Part shown: one piece after another, positions 44,572 to 53,178 of the stretch
Layout: every line of letters starts with the position of its first letter
Position numbering within the stretch: the stretch's first letter is position 1
Assembly: GCA_029983685.1 (NCBI GenBank)
Contig: JASBZA010000001.1
Span: 138,308-202,307 of the forward strand
Direction of reading: 5' to 3'
DNA: 64,000 nucleotides
From: Oscillospiraceae bacterium
Lineage (GTDB): Bacteria; Bacillota; Clostridia; Saccharofermentanales; Fastidiosipilaceae
The notes under the pieces: model-generated
What the model saw: only the letters and a program-made list of their open reading frames with translations
The model's database searches: none
What the model was told of the DNA's origin: nothing
Position numbers and translations under genes: made by a program

Positions 44572-45429
44572 TTAGTTCTGTAAGACTCGGGGCCTGGTTT
44601 TGGCCTTTTCATCTTCCGTCAATAACTTAGGCGGATAAAGCGAATAGATACAATCTTTGGGACAAACCTTATGACATTCGCCGCAGTTGGTACAACGACT
44701 ATAATCAATAACGGCACGATTATGCTCAATGCTGATGCACTCTTCGGGGCAGGCCTTTACACAGCGCTTGCAGGAAATGCAAGCTGTTTCACAGACTTTA
44801 TTTGCTACCAAAGCCTGGTCTTCATTCTGACAAAGCACGAAGGAAGCCGGTTTATCCATGGGAACCAGTTTGATAATCTGCTTAGGACATTCTTTGACAC
44901 ACATGGTACAGGAGGTGCATTTATCGGGATCTACGACGGCCAAGCCGTTAATGACATGAATCGCATCGTATTGACATACTTTCACGCAGTCACCGTAGCC
45001 CAAGCAACCGTAACCGCACGAAGCATCTCCCCCATCTACTAAAGAAGCCATGTGGCAACTGGTTTCGCCCTTATAATCTGCTCTCTTTTTCATATTATCA
45101 CGGTTTCCCTGACACATAACCATAGCGGTTGTCTGGGCCATGGAAGAGGCATCAACGCCCATATAAGATGCTAGATCTTCAATAACTTGTTGGCCACCGG
45201 GCTTACAGAGATTTATCTGTTCTTCGGACCCGTCCGCCAAAACCTTTGAATAACCGTCACACGTGGTGTAACCGCAAGCACCGCAGTTGGCACCGGGTAA
45301 TAATTCTCTGATATCGGCCTGCCTTTGGTCGACCGGAACCGCCATGAGCTGGGAGAAAACTGCCAAAATAATTCCTAAAACAAGGCCGGAAATCCCCAGA
45401 ATCAGGGCGGCCATTAATATACTAGACAT
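44572..45429 (-). CDS. rnfB: Rnf complex ferredoxin-type subunit RnfB
   Basis: RnfB takes electrons from ferredoxin into the Rnf complex. The 285-residue form starts at ATG 45429, which has AAGGAG upstream; the frame runs on to 45477 inside rnfA but without support. An N-terminal membrane segment (residues 5-25) is followed by the Fe-S domain motif GANCGACGYTTCDGY with further cysteines, and four ferredoxin-like cysteine clusters (CGYGCLGYGDC, CTSCTMC, CISCKRC, CTNCGEC). The many clusters are typical for clostridial RnfB. It is the last true Rnf gene of the operon. Confidence 0.95.
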   Translation of the reverse strand: MSSILMAALILGISGLVLGIILAVFSQLMAVPVDQRQADIRELLPGANCGACGYTTCDGYSKVLADGSEEQINLCKPGGQQVIEDLASYMGVDASSMAQTTAMVMCQGNRDNMKKRADYKGETSCHMASLVDGGDASCGYGCLGYGDCVKVCQYDAIHVINGLAVVDPDKCTSCTMCVKECPKQIIKLVPMDKPASFVLCQNEDQALVANKVCETACISCKRCVKACPEECISIEHNRAVIDYSRCTNCGECHKVCPKDCIYSLYPPKLLTEDEKAKTRPRVLQN

Positions 45430-45439
45430 GTTTAACTCC

Positions 45440-46033
45440 TTACTTAAATAAATTCTCGGCAATGCCGGCAAAGCCATGGAAGGACAAGGCGGCCAAACCT
45501 GCAGCGACTAGTGTGATAGGTAGTCCGGAGAAGAAATGCGGAATATCCGACTCATCCAGCTTGGACCTAATACCGGTAAACATGAACATGGCCAAAAGGA
45601 AGCCGATGCCGCCGCCCAGGGAGTTCACGATAGACTCGGCAAAACTGTACTGTCTTTGGACATTCAAGATAACAACACCCAGCACAATACAGTTGGTTGT
45701 GATTAAGGGTAGGTAGATACCCAAGGCATGGTAGAGCGCCGGAATGAAGCGTCGTAAGAAGGTCTCCACAATTTGAACCAAGGCAGCGATGACTAGAATA
45801 AAGACCAGTGTTTGTAAGTAAGTAAGCTCGTAACGCTCCAAGATGAAGTGATTAATGGGCCAGGTTACCGCAGTGGCCAAAACCATAACGAAAATAACCG
45901 CAAAGCTCATACCGATGGACGTATCGAGTTTCTTAGAAACACCCAAGAAAGGACAGATGCCTAAGAACTGCACGAAGACATAGTTTTCGACCAGGATAGC
46001 GATAAATAAAATAGAAAATAGATGGGTAGACAT
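45440..46033 (-). CDS. rnfA: Rnf complex membrane subunit RnfA
   Basis: RnfA is a six-helix membrane subunit that, with RnfE, holds an iron-sulfur cluster in the membrane. The 197-residue protein shows six hydrophobic segments, the conserved FVQFLGICPFLGVS near the N-terminus with its cysteine, and TTNCIVLGV (about residue 110) with the second cysteine. Length equals the family norm. Its ATG overlaps the stop of rnfE by one base (TAATG), so translation is coupled. Confidence 0.95.
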   Translation of the reverse strand: MSTHLFSILFIAILVENYVFVQFLGICPFLGVSKKLDTSIGMSFAVIFVMVLATAVTWPINHFILERYELTYLQTLVFILVIAALVQIVETFLRRFIPALYHALGIYLPLITTNCIVLGVVILNVQRQYSFAESIVNSLGGGIGFLLAMFMFTGIRSKLDESDIPHFFSGLPITLVAAGLAALSFHGFAGIAENLFK

Positions 46034-46749
46034 TAGGCCTTATCCTCCTCGACTTCTTTTTGCGATCTGACGAATTCAGAAACACAGTGACCGGCCATAG
46101 GGCAGCCGTTGCAGTCTTCGCCCGCTCTGGGTTTGCCTTTCTTCTCGGCCAAATGGTTCCATACAGCCATAAAGAAACCGACTACCAGGAAACCGCCGGT
46201 TGGCATGGTGAAAAGCTTAATGGTATAAGCTTCTGGAATAATGGTAAAACCGAACAAGGTCCCGGCACCCAGCAATTCACGTACAAAAGCGATACTTAAT
46301 AGGGCAATCGTGTAACCTACGCCCATACCCAGACCGTCTAAGGCCGCCATGCCGACGGTGTTCTTGCTGGCAAAGGCTTCGGCTCTACCCAGGATAATAC
46401 AGTTCACAACAATCAGGGGCAGGTAGATACCCAAAAGCTCATAAATGGGGTTGGCGAAAGCTTGCAAGAGCATTTGGACAATGGAAACAAATCCGGCAAT
46501 AACAGTAATATAAGCCGGAATACGTACAGTGTTGGGTATAAAGTTTCTCAAAAGAGAAATAACAATATTAGATAAAAGTAAAACAAAAATAACGGAAACA
46601 CCCATGCCCAGAGCACCGATTAAGGAACTCGATACCGCCAGCGATGAGCAAAGCCCCAGCACCAGGCGGAAAATAGGGTTTTCATTGATAAGTCCTTTGG
46701 TAAAGACTTGACGAGCGTTTACTTCAGGCGCTTTATCCGCTTTAGCCAT
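46033..46749 (-). CDS. rnfE: Rnf complex membrane subunit RnfE
   Basis: RnfE is the homologous partner of RnfA in the membrane. The 238-residue protein has six hydrophobic segments, LVLGLCSSLAVSS near the start and VVNCIILGRAEAF in the middle, giving the two conserved cysteines. After the last helix there is an extra tail with a CNGCPMAGHC motif (about residues 212-225), which could bind a metal or cluster and is not present in E. coli RsxE. It lies 2 bases after rnfG. Confidence 0.95.
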   Translation of the reverse strand: MAKADKAPEVNARQVFTKGLINENPIFRLVLGLCSSLAVSSSLIGALGMGVSVIFVLLLSNIVISLLRNFIPNTVRIPAYITVIAGFVSIVQMLLQAFANPIYELLGIYLPLIVVNCIILGRAEAFASKNTVGMAALDGLGMGVGYTIALLSIAFVRELLGAGTLFGFTIIPEAYTIKLFTMPTGGFLVVGFFMAVWNHLAEKKGKPRAGEDCNGCPMAGHCVSEFVRSQKEVEEDKA

Positions 46750-46751
46750 GA

Positions 46752-47330
46752 TTATTCGCCTCCTTTAACAATTTCAAACTGAGCCATCGATTTGTTTACC
46801 GCATTTAAGAAAGCAGTAGAACTTTTCGTTGCACCGGAGATACTTTGGACTTGGCTCTCCCCTGCTCCGTCGGAACTAAAAGATAGCTGGCCGACCTTAC
46901 CCGAAAAACCTTGGGCAAATGACGGGTCATCTACAATCTTCGAACCGATATTGGGCGTTTCTTGATGGTCAATAGCTTTTGCTGACAAGATTACGCCGTC
47001 TAAATCAACACCCGTGATAACGGTGACATCGTCGTGGTAGCCGGGACTGGCGTTCTGGAAAACATAGCCGATAACTTGGCCTGAATCATCCAAGGCTTCA
47101 CTATAAGTAAAAGTATTGCCGGAGTCATCCGTCGCTTCCTTATCCGTAAAGTCGTCCGCAGCTTCGAAAACCTGGAACTTGGCGGCATTTTGTTTGTCGC
47201 GCTTAATCTTATCGATAGGATCTTTGGTAAAACTATTGGTCAAAGCCAAAGCCAGACTTGTGACAATACAAATTAAAGTAAGAGCCAAGGCTGGTTTCAG
47301 GATGCCTTTAAAATCCAATTTTTTAGACAT
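46752..47330 (-). CDS. rnfG: Rnf complex flavin subunit RnfG
   Basis: RnfG carries FMN bound covalently to a threonine and passes electrons in the Rnf complex. The 192-residue protein starts at ATG 47330, preceded by GGAGG and overlapping the end of rnfD by eight bases; the frame continues upstream to 47411 inside rnfD without support. One membrane segment (about residues 9-30) is followed by an extracytoplasmic FMN-binding domain, and SISGATKSSTAF near the C-terminus holds the FMN threonine of the SGAT motif. ApbE, encoded at 54.1-55.2 kb, is the enzyme type that attaches this FMN. Confidence 0.94.
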   Translation of the reverse strand: MSKKLDFKGILKPALALTLICIVTSLALALTNSFTKDPIDKIKRDKQNAAKFQVFEAADDFTDKEATDDSGNTFTYSEALDDSGQVIGYVFQNASPGYHDDVTVITGVDLDGVILSAKAIDHQETPNIGSKIVDDPSFAQGFSGKVGQLSFSSDGAGESQVQSISGATKSSTAFLNAVNKSMAQFEIVKGGE

Positions 47331-48414
47331 GTTTTGCCTCCTTTGCCGCAGCTCGATCCATGCTCTCCTTCTCTCTTTGGCCAAAGGCCTTATGGCGGGT
47401 CCAGCGGTCAATATGAGGAGTCAGGATATTCATGATGATGATGCTGTAAGAGACCCCTTCAGGCAGGCTTCCCCAGAACCGAATGAAGCAGGTAATGAGT
47501 CCCAAACCGATGCCGTACACGACCTTGCCTGTATTGGTTAAAGGTGAAGTCGCATAATCCGTAGCCATAAAGAAGGCTGCAAATAATAGGCCTCCTACAA
47601 CCATCTGGAAGCCGACGAAGCTTAAGTCAAAGCCACCGTAGATAAGGGATAAAACAGCGACTGTACCGATATAAGATACAGGAATATAGAACTTAATGAC
47701 GCCTCTGAGAAGCAGATAAATACCGCCGATCAGGATGGCGGCAATACAAGTCTCACCTATGGCCAAAGTATCATGGGCGCCTAAAAAGACGTTGACGAAA
47801 ATATTGTTTACATTGGCAAAAAGTTCTCCGCCGTCTTTAAAATGCTGTAAGGGTGTAGGATTGGACATGGCATCCATGGTGGCCGATGCGGTAGCAGAAG
47901 AAGTTGCCGTGGATTCGGCTATGACATCGGGGAAACGGTCTAAAATCCATTGTACCGGTCGGGAGGCTGTCATAAACGAAGCGGAAAAAGCCGACATCAT
48001 GGCAATTCGAGTGACCATGGCCGGATTGAAAATGTTTTGGCCTAAGCCGCCGAAAATCTGCTTACAAACAACGATGGCGAAAACAGAACCTAAGGCTACT
48101 TGCCACAGAGGAATATCGATAGGCAGGTTTAAGGCCAGGATAAGACCGGTAACGACAGCAGAAAGGTCGCCGATAGTCTGGGGACGTTTCATAACACGCC
48201 TAGACAGCCCTTCGCTAAGGACAGCAAAAGCTACAGCTACCAGAATAATCAGTAAGCTTCTTGTACCGTAAATAATCGTAGACGCAACTACGCAAGGCAA
48301 AAGGGCAATGAGGACATCCAGCATAATCATGCGGGTGTTTTTGGCCTGCCTCAGATAGGGGCTGGATGTAATAATGAAATTTTCCGGATACATAATATCT
48401 TTGTCGGATGCCAT
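47323..48414 (-). CDS. rnfD: Rnf complex membrane flavin subunit RnfD
   Basis: RnfD is a polytopic membrane subunit with covalent FMN. The 363-residue protein has about nine to ten hydrophobic segments, GGLGQNIFNPAM typical for the RnfD/NqrB family, and a Ser/Thr/Ala-rich segment (ATSSATASATMDAMS, about residues 168-182) in which the flavin-linked threonine is expected. The YATSPLTNTGK block is also conserved. The start overlaps the rnfC stop by one base (TAATG). Confidence 0.94.
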   Translation of the reverse strand: MASDKDIMYPENFIITSSPYLRQAKNTRMIMLDVLIALLPCVVASTIIYGTRSLLIILVAVAFAVLSEGLSRRVMKRPQTIGDLSAVVTGLILALNLPIDIPLWQVALGSVFAIVVCKQIFGGLGQNIFNPAMVTRIAMMSAFSASFMTASRPVQWILDRFPDVIAESTATSSATASATMDAMSNPTPLQHFKDGGELFANVNNIFVNVFLGAHDTLAIGETCIAAILIGGIYLLLRGVIKFYIPVSYIGTVAVLSLIYGGFDLSFVGFQMVVGGLLFAAFFMATDYATSPLTNTGKVVYGIGLGLITCFIRFWGSLPEGVSYSIIIMNILTPHIDRWTRHKAFGQREKESMDRAAAKEAKHV

Positions 48415-49772
48415 TACTTGTGACCTCCTAATTCACGTACTTTGGTTTTAGCCGAGCGCATATAGTGGACCAGGGGGATTTTGGCCGGACAGACATAGTC
48501 GCAGCATCCGCACTCGATACAAGCCATGACTTGCAAGTCCATGACCTTGTCCATTTCATCCTTCTTAAGAGCCTTCATGATAGAAGTCGGTTGGAGGTGC
48601 ATGGGACAATGATCTATACAATGGGCACAGCGTATACACTCGGATTCGTCAGCTAAGCTATAGTCTTTCTGTGTTAAAGCCAAGAGGGCGTTATTTTGCT
48701 TGATGATGGTTTTGTCCAAACTGGAAACAGCTACACCCATCATAGGCCCACCCATGATAACCAGGCTGGGATTCTCTCTTAAACCGACAAAGTCCAAAAC
48801 TTCCGCTATGGATGTACCAATCGGGACCAAGACATTCATAGGCGTTCTTACCGCAGAACCGTCCACGGTAATCAGACGTGTTAATAAGGGCATACCTGTA
48901 CTGATGAAGATACCGATTTCTAACAAGGTATTCACGTTCAAGACCAAAACACCGACGTCATGCGGGAGCTTTCCTACGGGAACCTTGCGTCCCGTTGTCT
49001 GATAGATAATGATTTTCTCAGCACCCTGGGGATACTGGGCCTTAAAACTTACCACGTCGATATTTTTATTAATATCCAGTGCAGGATCTTTCTTAATATA
49101 AGAAAGTAAGTTTTCCATAGCCTCTACCTTATTATCTTCAATACCGATAATGGCACGGTCGATATTTAACCATTTCATAGTGTTCGTTAAACCTATGAAG
49201 AAAGGTTCAATATCGTTATTCATGGCATAGTCGTCTACTGTGATATAAGGCTCACACTCAGCACCGTTAACAACCAGAGTATCGATTGTAATTCCGGGCG
49301 GCGTGTCTAACTTGGCAGACGTAGGAAAACCCGCTCCGCCCAGACCCACGACACCCGAGTCACGGACTGCCTTAATAAAATCCTCTTTTGAACGGATTTC
49401 GGAGACCTTCAAACCCTCATAAGGTCTCATCTCACCGTCCGATTCGATTTCGATAATCTGTACCTTGGATCCTGAGCTGGTTACGTCACCTTCTCTGATC
49501 GACTTGACCGTACCGGATACCGTGGCATGAATAGGACTGGAAATCCGTGATGTACTGTCTGCTATAACTTGGCCCAAGCCTACCTTATCCCGAACCTTAA
49601 CAATAGGCTCGCAGGCTGTACCTATGTGCATGGACACAGGTAACCTTACGGTTTTAGGTGAAGGCATTGTAACGGGCTCAGAGTTATGCGTGTTTTTGTT
49701 GTAGTCGGGATGGATGCCGCCCTTAATATGAGCGACTTGATCCTTAACTCCATCAGGGAGTTTCACTCGCAT
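48414..49772 (-). CDS. rnfC: Rnf complex NADH-binding subunit RnfC
   Basis: RnfC is the peripheral subunit that reacts with NAD(H). The 452-residue protein has an N-terminal biotinyl-like domain (about 35-110), the FMN/NADH-binding part with GLGGAGFPTSAKL and VNGAECEPYITVDD, and two 4Fe-4S clusters near the C-terminus (CIRCAHCIDHCP and CIECGCCDYVCP). It is the first gene of the rnfCDGEAB operon, preceded by a good promoter at 49846-49873 and an AGGAGG-like site. The order C-D-G-E-A-B is that of Acetobacterium and Clostridium. Confidence 0.96.
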   Translation of the reverse strand: MRVKLPDGVKDQVAHIKGGIHPDYNKNTHNSEPVTMPSPKTVRLPVSMHIGTACEPIVKVRDKVGLGQVIADSTSRISSPIHATVSGTVKSIREGDVTSSGSKVQIIEIESDGEMRPYEGLKVSEIRSKEDFIKAVRDSGVVGLGGAGFPTSAKLDTPPGITIDTLVVNGAECEPYITVDDYAMNNDIEPFFIGLTNTMKWLNIDRAIIGIEDNKVEAMENLLSYIKKDPALDINKNIDVVSFKAQYPQGAEKIIIYQTTGRKVPVGKLPHDVGVLVLNVNTLLEIGIFISTGMPLLTRLITVDGSAVRTPMNVLVPIGTSIAEVLDFVGLRENPSLVIMGGPMMGVAVSSLDKTIIKQNNALLALTQKDYSLADESECIRCAHCIDHCPMHLQPTSIMKALKKDEMDKVMDLQVMACIECGCCDYVCPAKIPLVHYMRSAKTKVRELGGHK

Positions 49773-49845
49773 ACACTTTCCTCCAAACTATGAGCAAATT
49801 GGGCATTCTCTATCAATTAACTATTAACGGAGAACTGTTTCTATT

Positions 49846-49873
49846 ATTATATCTTTAAGTAAAATTCATGCAA
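49846..49873 (-). promoter_or_regulatory. Promoter of the rnf operon
   Basis: On the minus strand TTGCAT (49868-49873) and TATAAT (49846-49851) are spaced by 16 bp, followed by the rnfC start 74 bases downstream. No other equally good promoter is seen before rnfC. Confidence 0.7.
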
Positions 49874-49924
49874 AAGAACTTAGCGTTTATGTTATTCTTG
49901 TGTGAGGTTAAACACATGATAAAA

Positions 49925-49939
49925 ATCGATTGAATCGAT
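49925..49939. promoter_or_regulatory. Perfect palindrome in the rnfC/DUF1538 intergenic region
   Basis: ATCGATT-G-AATCGAT is a perfect inverted repeat of 7-bp arms around one base. It lies 42 bases before the DUF1538 start and about 50 bases upstream of the rnf -35, a suitable place for a shared regulator. No known protein site was matched. Confidence 0.4.
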
Positions 49940-49980
49940 ATCCATCCCTATTACGATTTTATTGAGAAAGAAGGTAGCTC

Positions 49981-51477
49981 GTGAACGAAATGCTAAATAA
50001 AGTAAAAGAAGTTTTTATCTCGGTCTTCCCTGTTACCCTTATAGTGTTCCTCATTCATTTTATATGGGTACCCTTGTCAAGCGAGCAGATTGAAAGTTTC
50101 AGTGTCGGTGCATTCTTGGTTTTAATAGGCCTTTCCATCTTCTTGTCCGGGATTGATGAATCGATTGACCCCATCGGCCATAAGGTGGGGCGAAGCCTTA
50201 CCAGGACTAATTCTTTGGCCTTAGTCATTACCGTATCGCTTATCCTGGGCTTTTTTATTTCCTTCGCAGAGCCCGACCTTCATATCTTGGCACAACAAGT
50301 CGATAAGGTAACGGCCGGCCAATTCCCCAAAAATCTGATGGTTGTTGTAGTCTCAATCGGACTGGGCGTCATGATGACCCTGGGCCAAATTCGTATCCTC
50401 TATTCGATTCCGCTCCAATATGTCTTCTTATTGGCTTACGGTATTATTGCCATATTATCCTTGTTGTCTTCACGAGAATTCTTAGCTATAGCCTTTGATG
50501 CCTCGGGCGCAACAACCGGTGCCATCACCGTCCCCTTCTTATTGGCCTTAGCCGGTGGTGTATCCGCTATGAAGAAGCGTTCGGATAAGTCTGAAGTAGA
50601 CGCGTTCGGTCTGGTCGGTATTGCCTCTTCGGGCGCAATAATCGGTGTGCTCTTAACCGGGCTTATTATGGGCGTCGAAAAATTGGGCGGTGAGTTACCG
50701 GTAGAAGCAGTCTCTGATGACGGTATTTTAAAACATTATCTCCACCTCATTCCCCAGACTCTGTGGGAGTCATTAATGTCTTTGGGACCCATTCTGATTG
50801 CTTATCTCATCTTTTATTTTGTGGATAAGCCCAGGAGAAAATCAGAATTTATCAGTATTTTCAGAGGTATGTTTTTTACCTATATCGGTCTTAGTATCTT
50901 CCTTTTGGGTGTATACGGCGGCTTTATGGATGTCGGTTCTTATTTAGGTGTCGGCATGGGCAGCCTGGATTCTAAAGTCCCCGCTCTCTTAGTAGGTTTC
51001 ATTTTGGGCCTGGTTACGGTTTTAGCCGAACCTGCCGTCTACGTCTTAACCCATCAGGTGGAAGACGTAACAGGTGGTTATGTCAGACGCCCCTTGGTTT
51101 TGGCCTTCCTGTCTGTCGCGGTCGGCCTGGCCATATTTTTGTCTATTCTAAGAATCTTGGTACCGGGTATTCAGCTATGGATGTTTCTATTGCCCGGCTT
51201 CGGTATTTCTGTAATAGCCGCCTTTATGGTTCCTGAGTTATTCGTAGGAATCGCCTTCGATGCAGGCGGCGTCGCTTCGGGACCGATGACCGCAACCTTT
51301 GCCTTGGCCTTCGTACAGGGCTTATCGCGCGCAGTACCCGGAGCCGATGTCATAGTTGACGGTTTCGGTATGATTGCTATAGTAGCGGCCATGCCTATTT
51401 TGTCTTTACAACTACTGGGAATTATTTATAAGCAGCGGACCAAGCATTTAGAAAAAGGAAAACAAAAGGAGTCGTAA
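49981..51477 (+). CDS. DUF1538 family membrane transporter-like protein
   Basis: A 498-residue integral membrane protein with about 12 hydrophobic segments. It contains two halves that repeat the same pattern: each has a motif of the form FAEPDLHILAQQVDKVTAG (first half) or LAEPAVYVLTHQVEDVTGG (second half) and an AFDASGATTGAITVPF or AFDAGGVASGPMTATF block. This internal duplication is the DUF1538 signature. Members are probable transporters, substrate unknown. The start is GTG with AAGG six bases before. It is co-transcribed with the P-II-like gene 2 bases downstream, which suggests P-II-type control of transport. Confidence 0.82.
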   Translation: MNEMLNKVKEVFISVFPVTLIVFLIHFIWVPLSSEQIESFSVGAFLVLIGLSIFLSGIDESIDPIGHKVGRSLTRTNSLALVITVSLILGFFISFAEPDLHILAQQVDKVTAGQFPKNLMVVVVSIGLGVMMTLGQIRILYSIPLQYVFLLAYGIIAILSLLSSREFLAIAFDASGATTGAITVPFLLALAGGVSAMKKRSDKSEVDAFGLVGIASSGAIIGVLLTGLIMGVEKLGGELPVEAVSDDGILKHYLHLIPQTLWESLMSLGPILIAYLIFYFVDKPRRKSEFISIFRGMFFTYIGLSIFLLGVYGGFMDVGSYLGVGMGSLDSKVPALLVGFILGLVTVLAEPAVYVLTHQVEDVTGGYVRRPLVLAFLSVAVGLAIFLSILRILVPGIQLWMFLLPGFGISVIAAFMVPELFVGIAFDAGGVASGPMTATFALAFVQGLSRAVPGADVIVDGFGMIAIVAAMPILSLQLLGIIYKQRTKHLEKGKQKES

Positions 51478-51479
51478 GC

Positions 51480-52166
51480 ATGACAGAGAAAAAGCTTCTG
51501 AGGGCCTATAAGTTATTACACCTTATTGTTAATGACACCAAGCGCAAGCAGGTGGAAGATGTTATGGAAGAATATTCGGTTCCGATTTCCATGGCATTGC
51601 GGGCCAAAGGGACAGTTAAGCGTTCCTGGCTCAAGCACTTGGGTGTCAGAAACCAAGGCAAGCTTCAGTACTATTTTGCTCTGCCGGAAGAAAAGGCAGA
51701 CGCCATGCTGGATGTTCTGAAAGAACGTTTACATCTGGGAAATCCCGGTCAGGGAATCGCTTATTTGAAACCACTGTTATTCGGCATCACACCTTTAGAA
51801 GCTTTCGATGACCAAGAACTTCAAGATATTTGCAAAGAGCTATGCCGTGAGGAGGGCATTATGTATAAGAAAATTAGTGTCATTGTAGATTTGGGCCTGG
51901 CAGACGAAGTTATTGAAGCAGCCAGACAAGGCGGCGCCAGAGGCGGCACCATTTTACACGGACACGGATCGGCGACCGAAGAACATGCCAAGCTTTTCGG
52001 CTTTGAAATTGTCCCGGAAAAAGAACTGGTCATTATTCTGACACCCAATCAATATCTGGAACCGGTCATTAAATCTATTAACGATAAGATTAAGTTGGAC
52101 CAATCCGGTAACGGCATCTTATATGTGGAGGACGTTGAGTCTACCGTAGGCCTTTACGAGGGCTAA
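51480..52166 (+). CDS. P-II family (GlnB-like) signalling protein, two-domain
   Basis: A 228-residue protein whose C-terminal half (about 128-228) is a P-II domain: MYKKISVIVDLG, then GARGGTILHGHGSATEEH corresponding to the T-loop/B-loop region, and ELVIILTPN. The N-terminal half (about 5-100) looks like a divergent second ferredoxin-like copy, with LLHLIVNDTKRKQVEDVM at its start. The genes spaced 2 bp apart suggest it binds and regulates the DUF1538 transporter, as GlnK does for AmtB. The ligand is unknown. It ends convergently with yitT, overlapping by four bases. Confidence 0.78.
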   Translation: MTEKKLLRAYKLLHLIVNDTKRKQVEDVMEEYSVPISMALRAKGTVKRSWLKHLGVRNQGKLQYYFALPEEKADAMLDVLKERLHLGNPGQGIAYLKPLLFGITPLEAFDDQELQDICKELCREEGIMYKKISVIVDLGLADEVIEAARQGGARGGTILHGHGSATEEHAKLFGFEIVPEKELVIILTPNQYLEPVIKSINDKIKLDQSGNGILYVEDVESTVGLYEG

Positions 52167-53104
52167 AAAATCTCGTCTGTTACAAAGCCCTCGCCGGCAA
52201 CTTCTCTTACATCCGAAACAATCATAAAGGCACTGGGGTCGGCATCGTGCACCAGGCGTTTAAGGTCCGGAATTTCTTTGGCCGAAACAACGATGAAAAG
52301 GACTTCCTTATAAGAAGCTGTGTACTTACCTTGCCCCTTAAGCCCCGTTACGCCACGATTCATGGTCTCGAGGATGCTCTTGGCTATTACTTCCGCTTGG
52401 TCCGATATAATGTAGCAGGCTTGGGCAGATGCCTTGTTACCTAACAGAACTTGATCGGTAAGCTTAGCTCCCACATATAGAGCTACCAGAGAATAAAGCG
52501 CTGACATGATATCCGGCTGACCTTTTAGCACACTCAGTGTGGTGACGTAGATAGCGATGACGATCATATCCAGTACGAAAATAAAGGTACCGATACTAAG
52601 ATGGGGAAAGGATTTCTTGGCCACAAATGCCAGGATGTCTGTCCCTCCTGTTGTGTAATGACCGAAGAAAATCACACCTAAACCCAACCCAAACAAAACA
52701 CCGCCAAACAAAGCCAGCACCAAGCGATCGGTGTGGCCTCCGATGTTCAAAGGTCCGATGATGGCCTGAAACCAATCACGGGTTAACCAGGCTGTAAAGT
52801 CAATCATGAAAGAGAATACGACGGTGCCGATTATTGACCGGTAGACCATCTTAAAGCCGAAAACCTTCCAGCCCATCAGTAAGAGAGGTACATTCAGCAG
52901 CATGGACATCATACCCAGACTAATGATGGAATTCTCACCGATCATCAGATAAAAAGACTGGGCTAAACCTGAGATGCCTCCCATATTGAAGCCTGACGGT
53001 ATGTAAAAAACATTAATGGCAATACCGGCGATAAGGCAGCCTAACAACAAAAAAAGGAAATCTTTAACTTCCTTCCCTATCCTACTCTCAATCCATTTTT
53101 CCAA
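52163..53104 (-). CDS. YitT family membrane protein
   Basis: A 313-residue protein with five to six N-terminal membrane segments (about residues 12-200) in the YitT pattern, including FYIPSGFNMGGISGLAQ and GHYTTGGTDILA, followed by a C-terminal cytosolic DUF2179 domain (about 225-300) with ETMNRGVTGLKGQGKYT. The family is widespread in Firmicutes and of unknown function. The start codon appears to be TTG at 53104. It is divergent from the nucleotidyltransferase gene. Confidence 0.85.
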   Translation of the reverse strand: MEKWIESRIGKEVKDFLFLLLGCLIAGIAINVFYIPSGFNMGGISGLAQSFYLMIGENSIISLGMMSMLLNVPLLLMGWKVFGFKMVYRSIIGTVVFSFMIDFTAWLTRDWFQAIIGPLNIGGHTDRLVLALFGGVLFGLGLGVIFFGHYTTGGTDILAFVAKKSFPHLSIGTFIFVLDMIVIAIYVTTLSVLKGQPDIMSALYSLVALYVGAKLTDQVLLGNKASAQACYIISDQAEVIAKSILETMNRGVTGLKGQGKYTASYKEVLFIVVSAKEIPDLKRLVHDADPSAFMIVSDVREVAGEGFVTDEIF

Positions 53105-53178
53105 GGTTAAAATCCCTTTCTAAGCCTATTGATTTGTGCTAAAGTCATAACGAATATATTCTACCACGGAGGCAAAAA

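Noticed and set aside
47331..47411. Upstream extension of rnfG to 47411
   Set aside because: Lies inside rnfD; ATG 47330 has GGAGG directly upstream and gives the normal membrane-anchored start.
50820..50828. DnaA-box match TGTGGATAA
   Set aside because: Within the DUF1538 coding frame, where it encodes part of VDKP; a single match is expected by chance.
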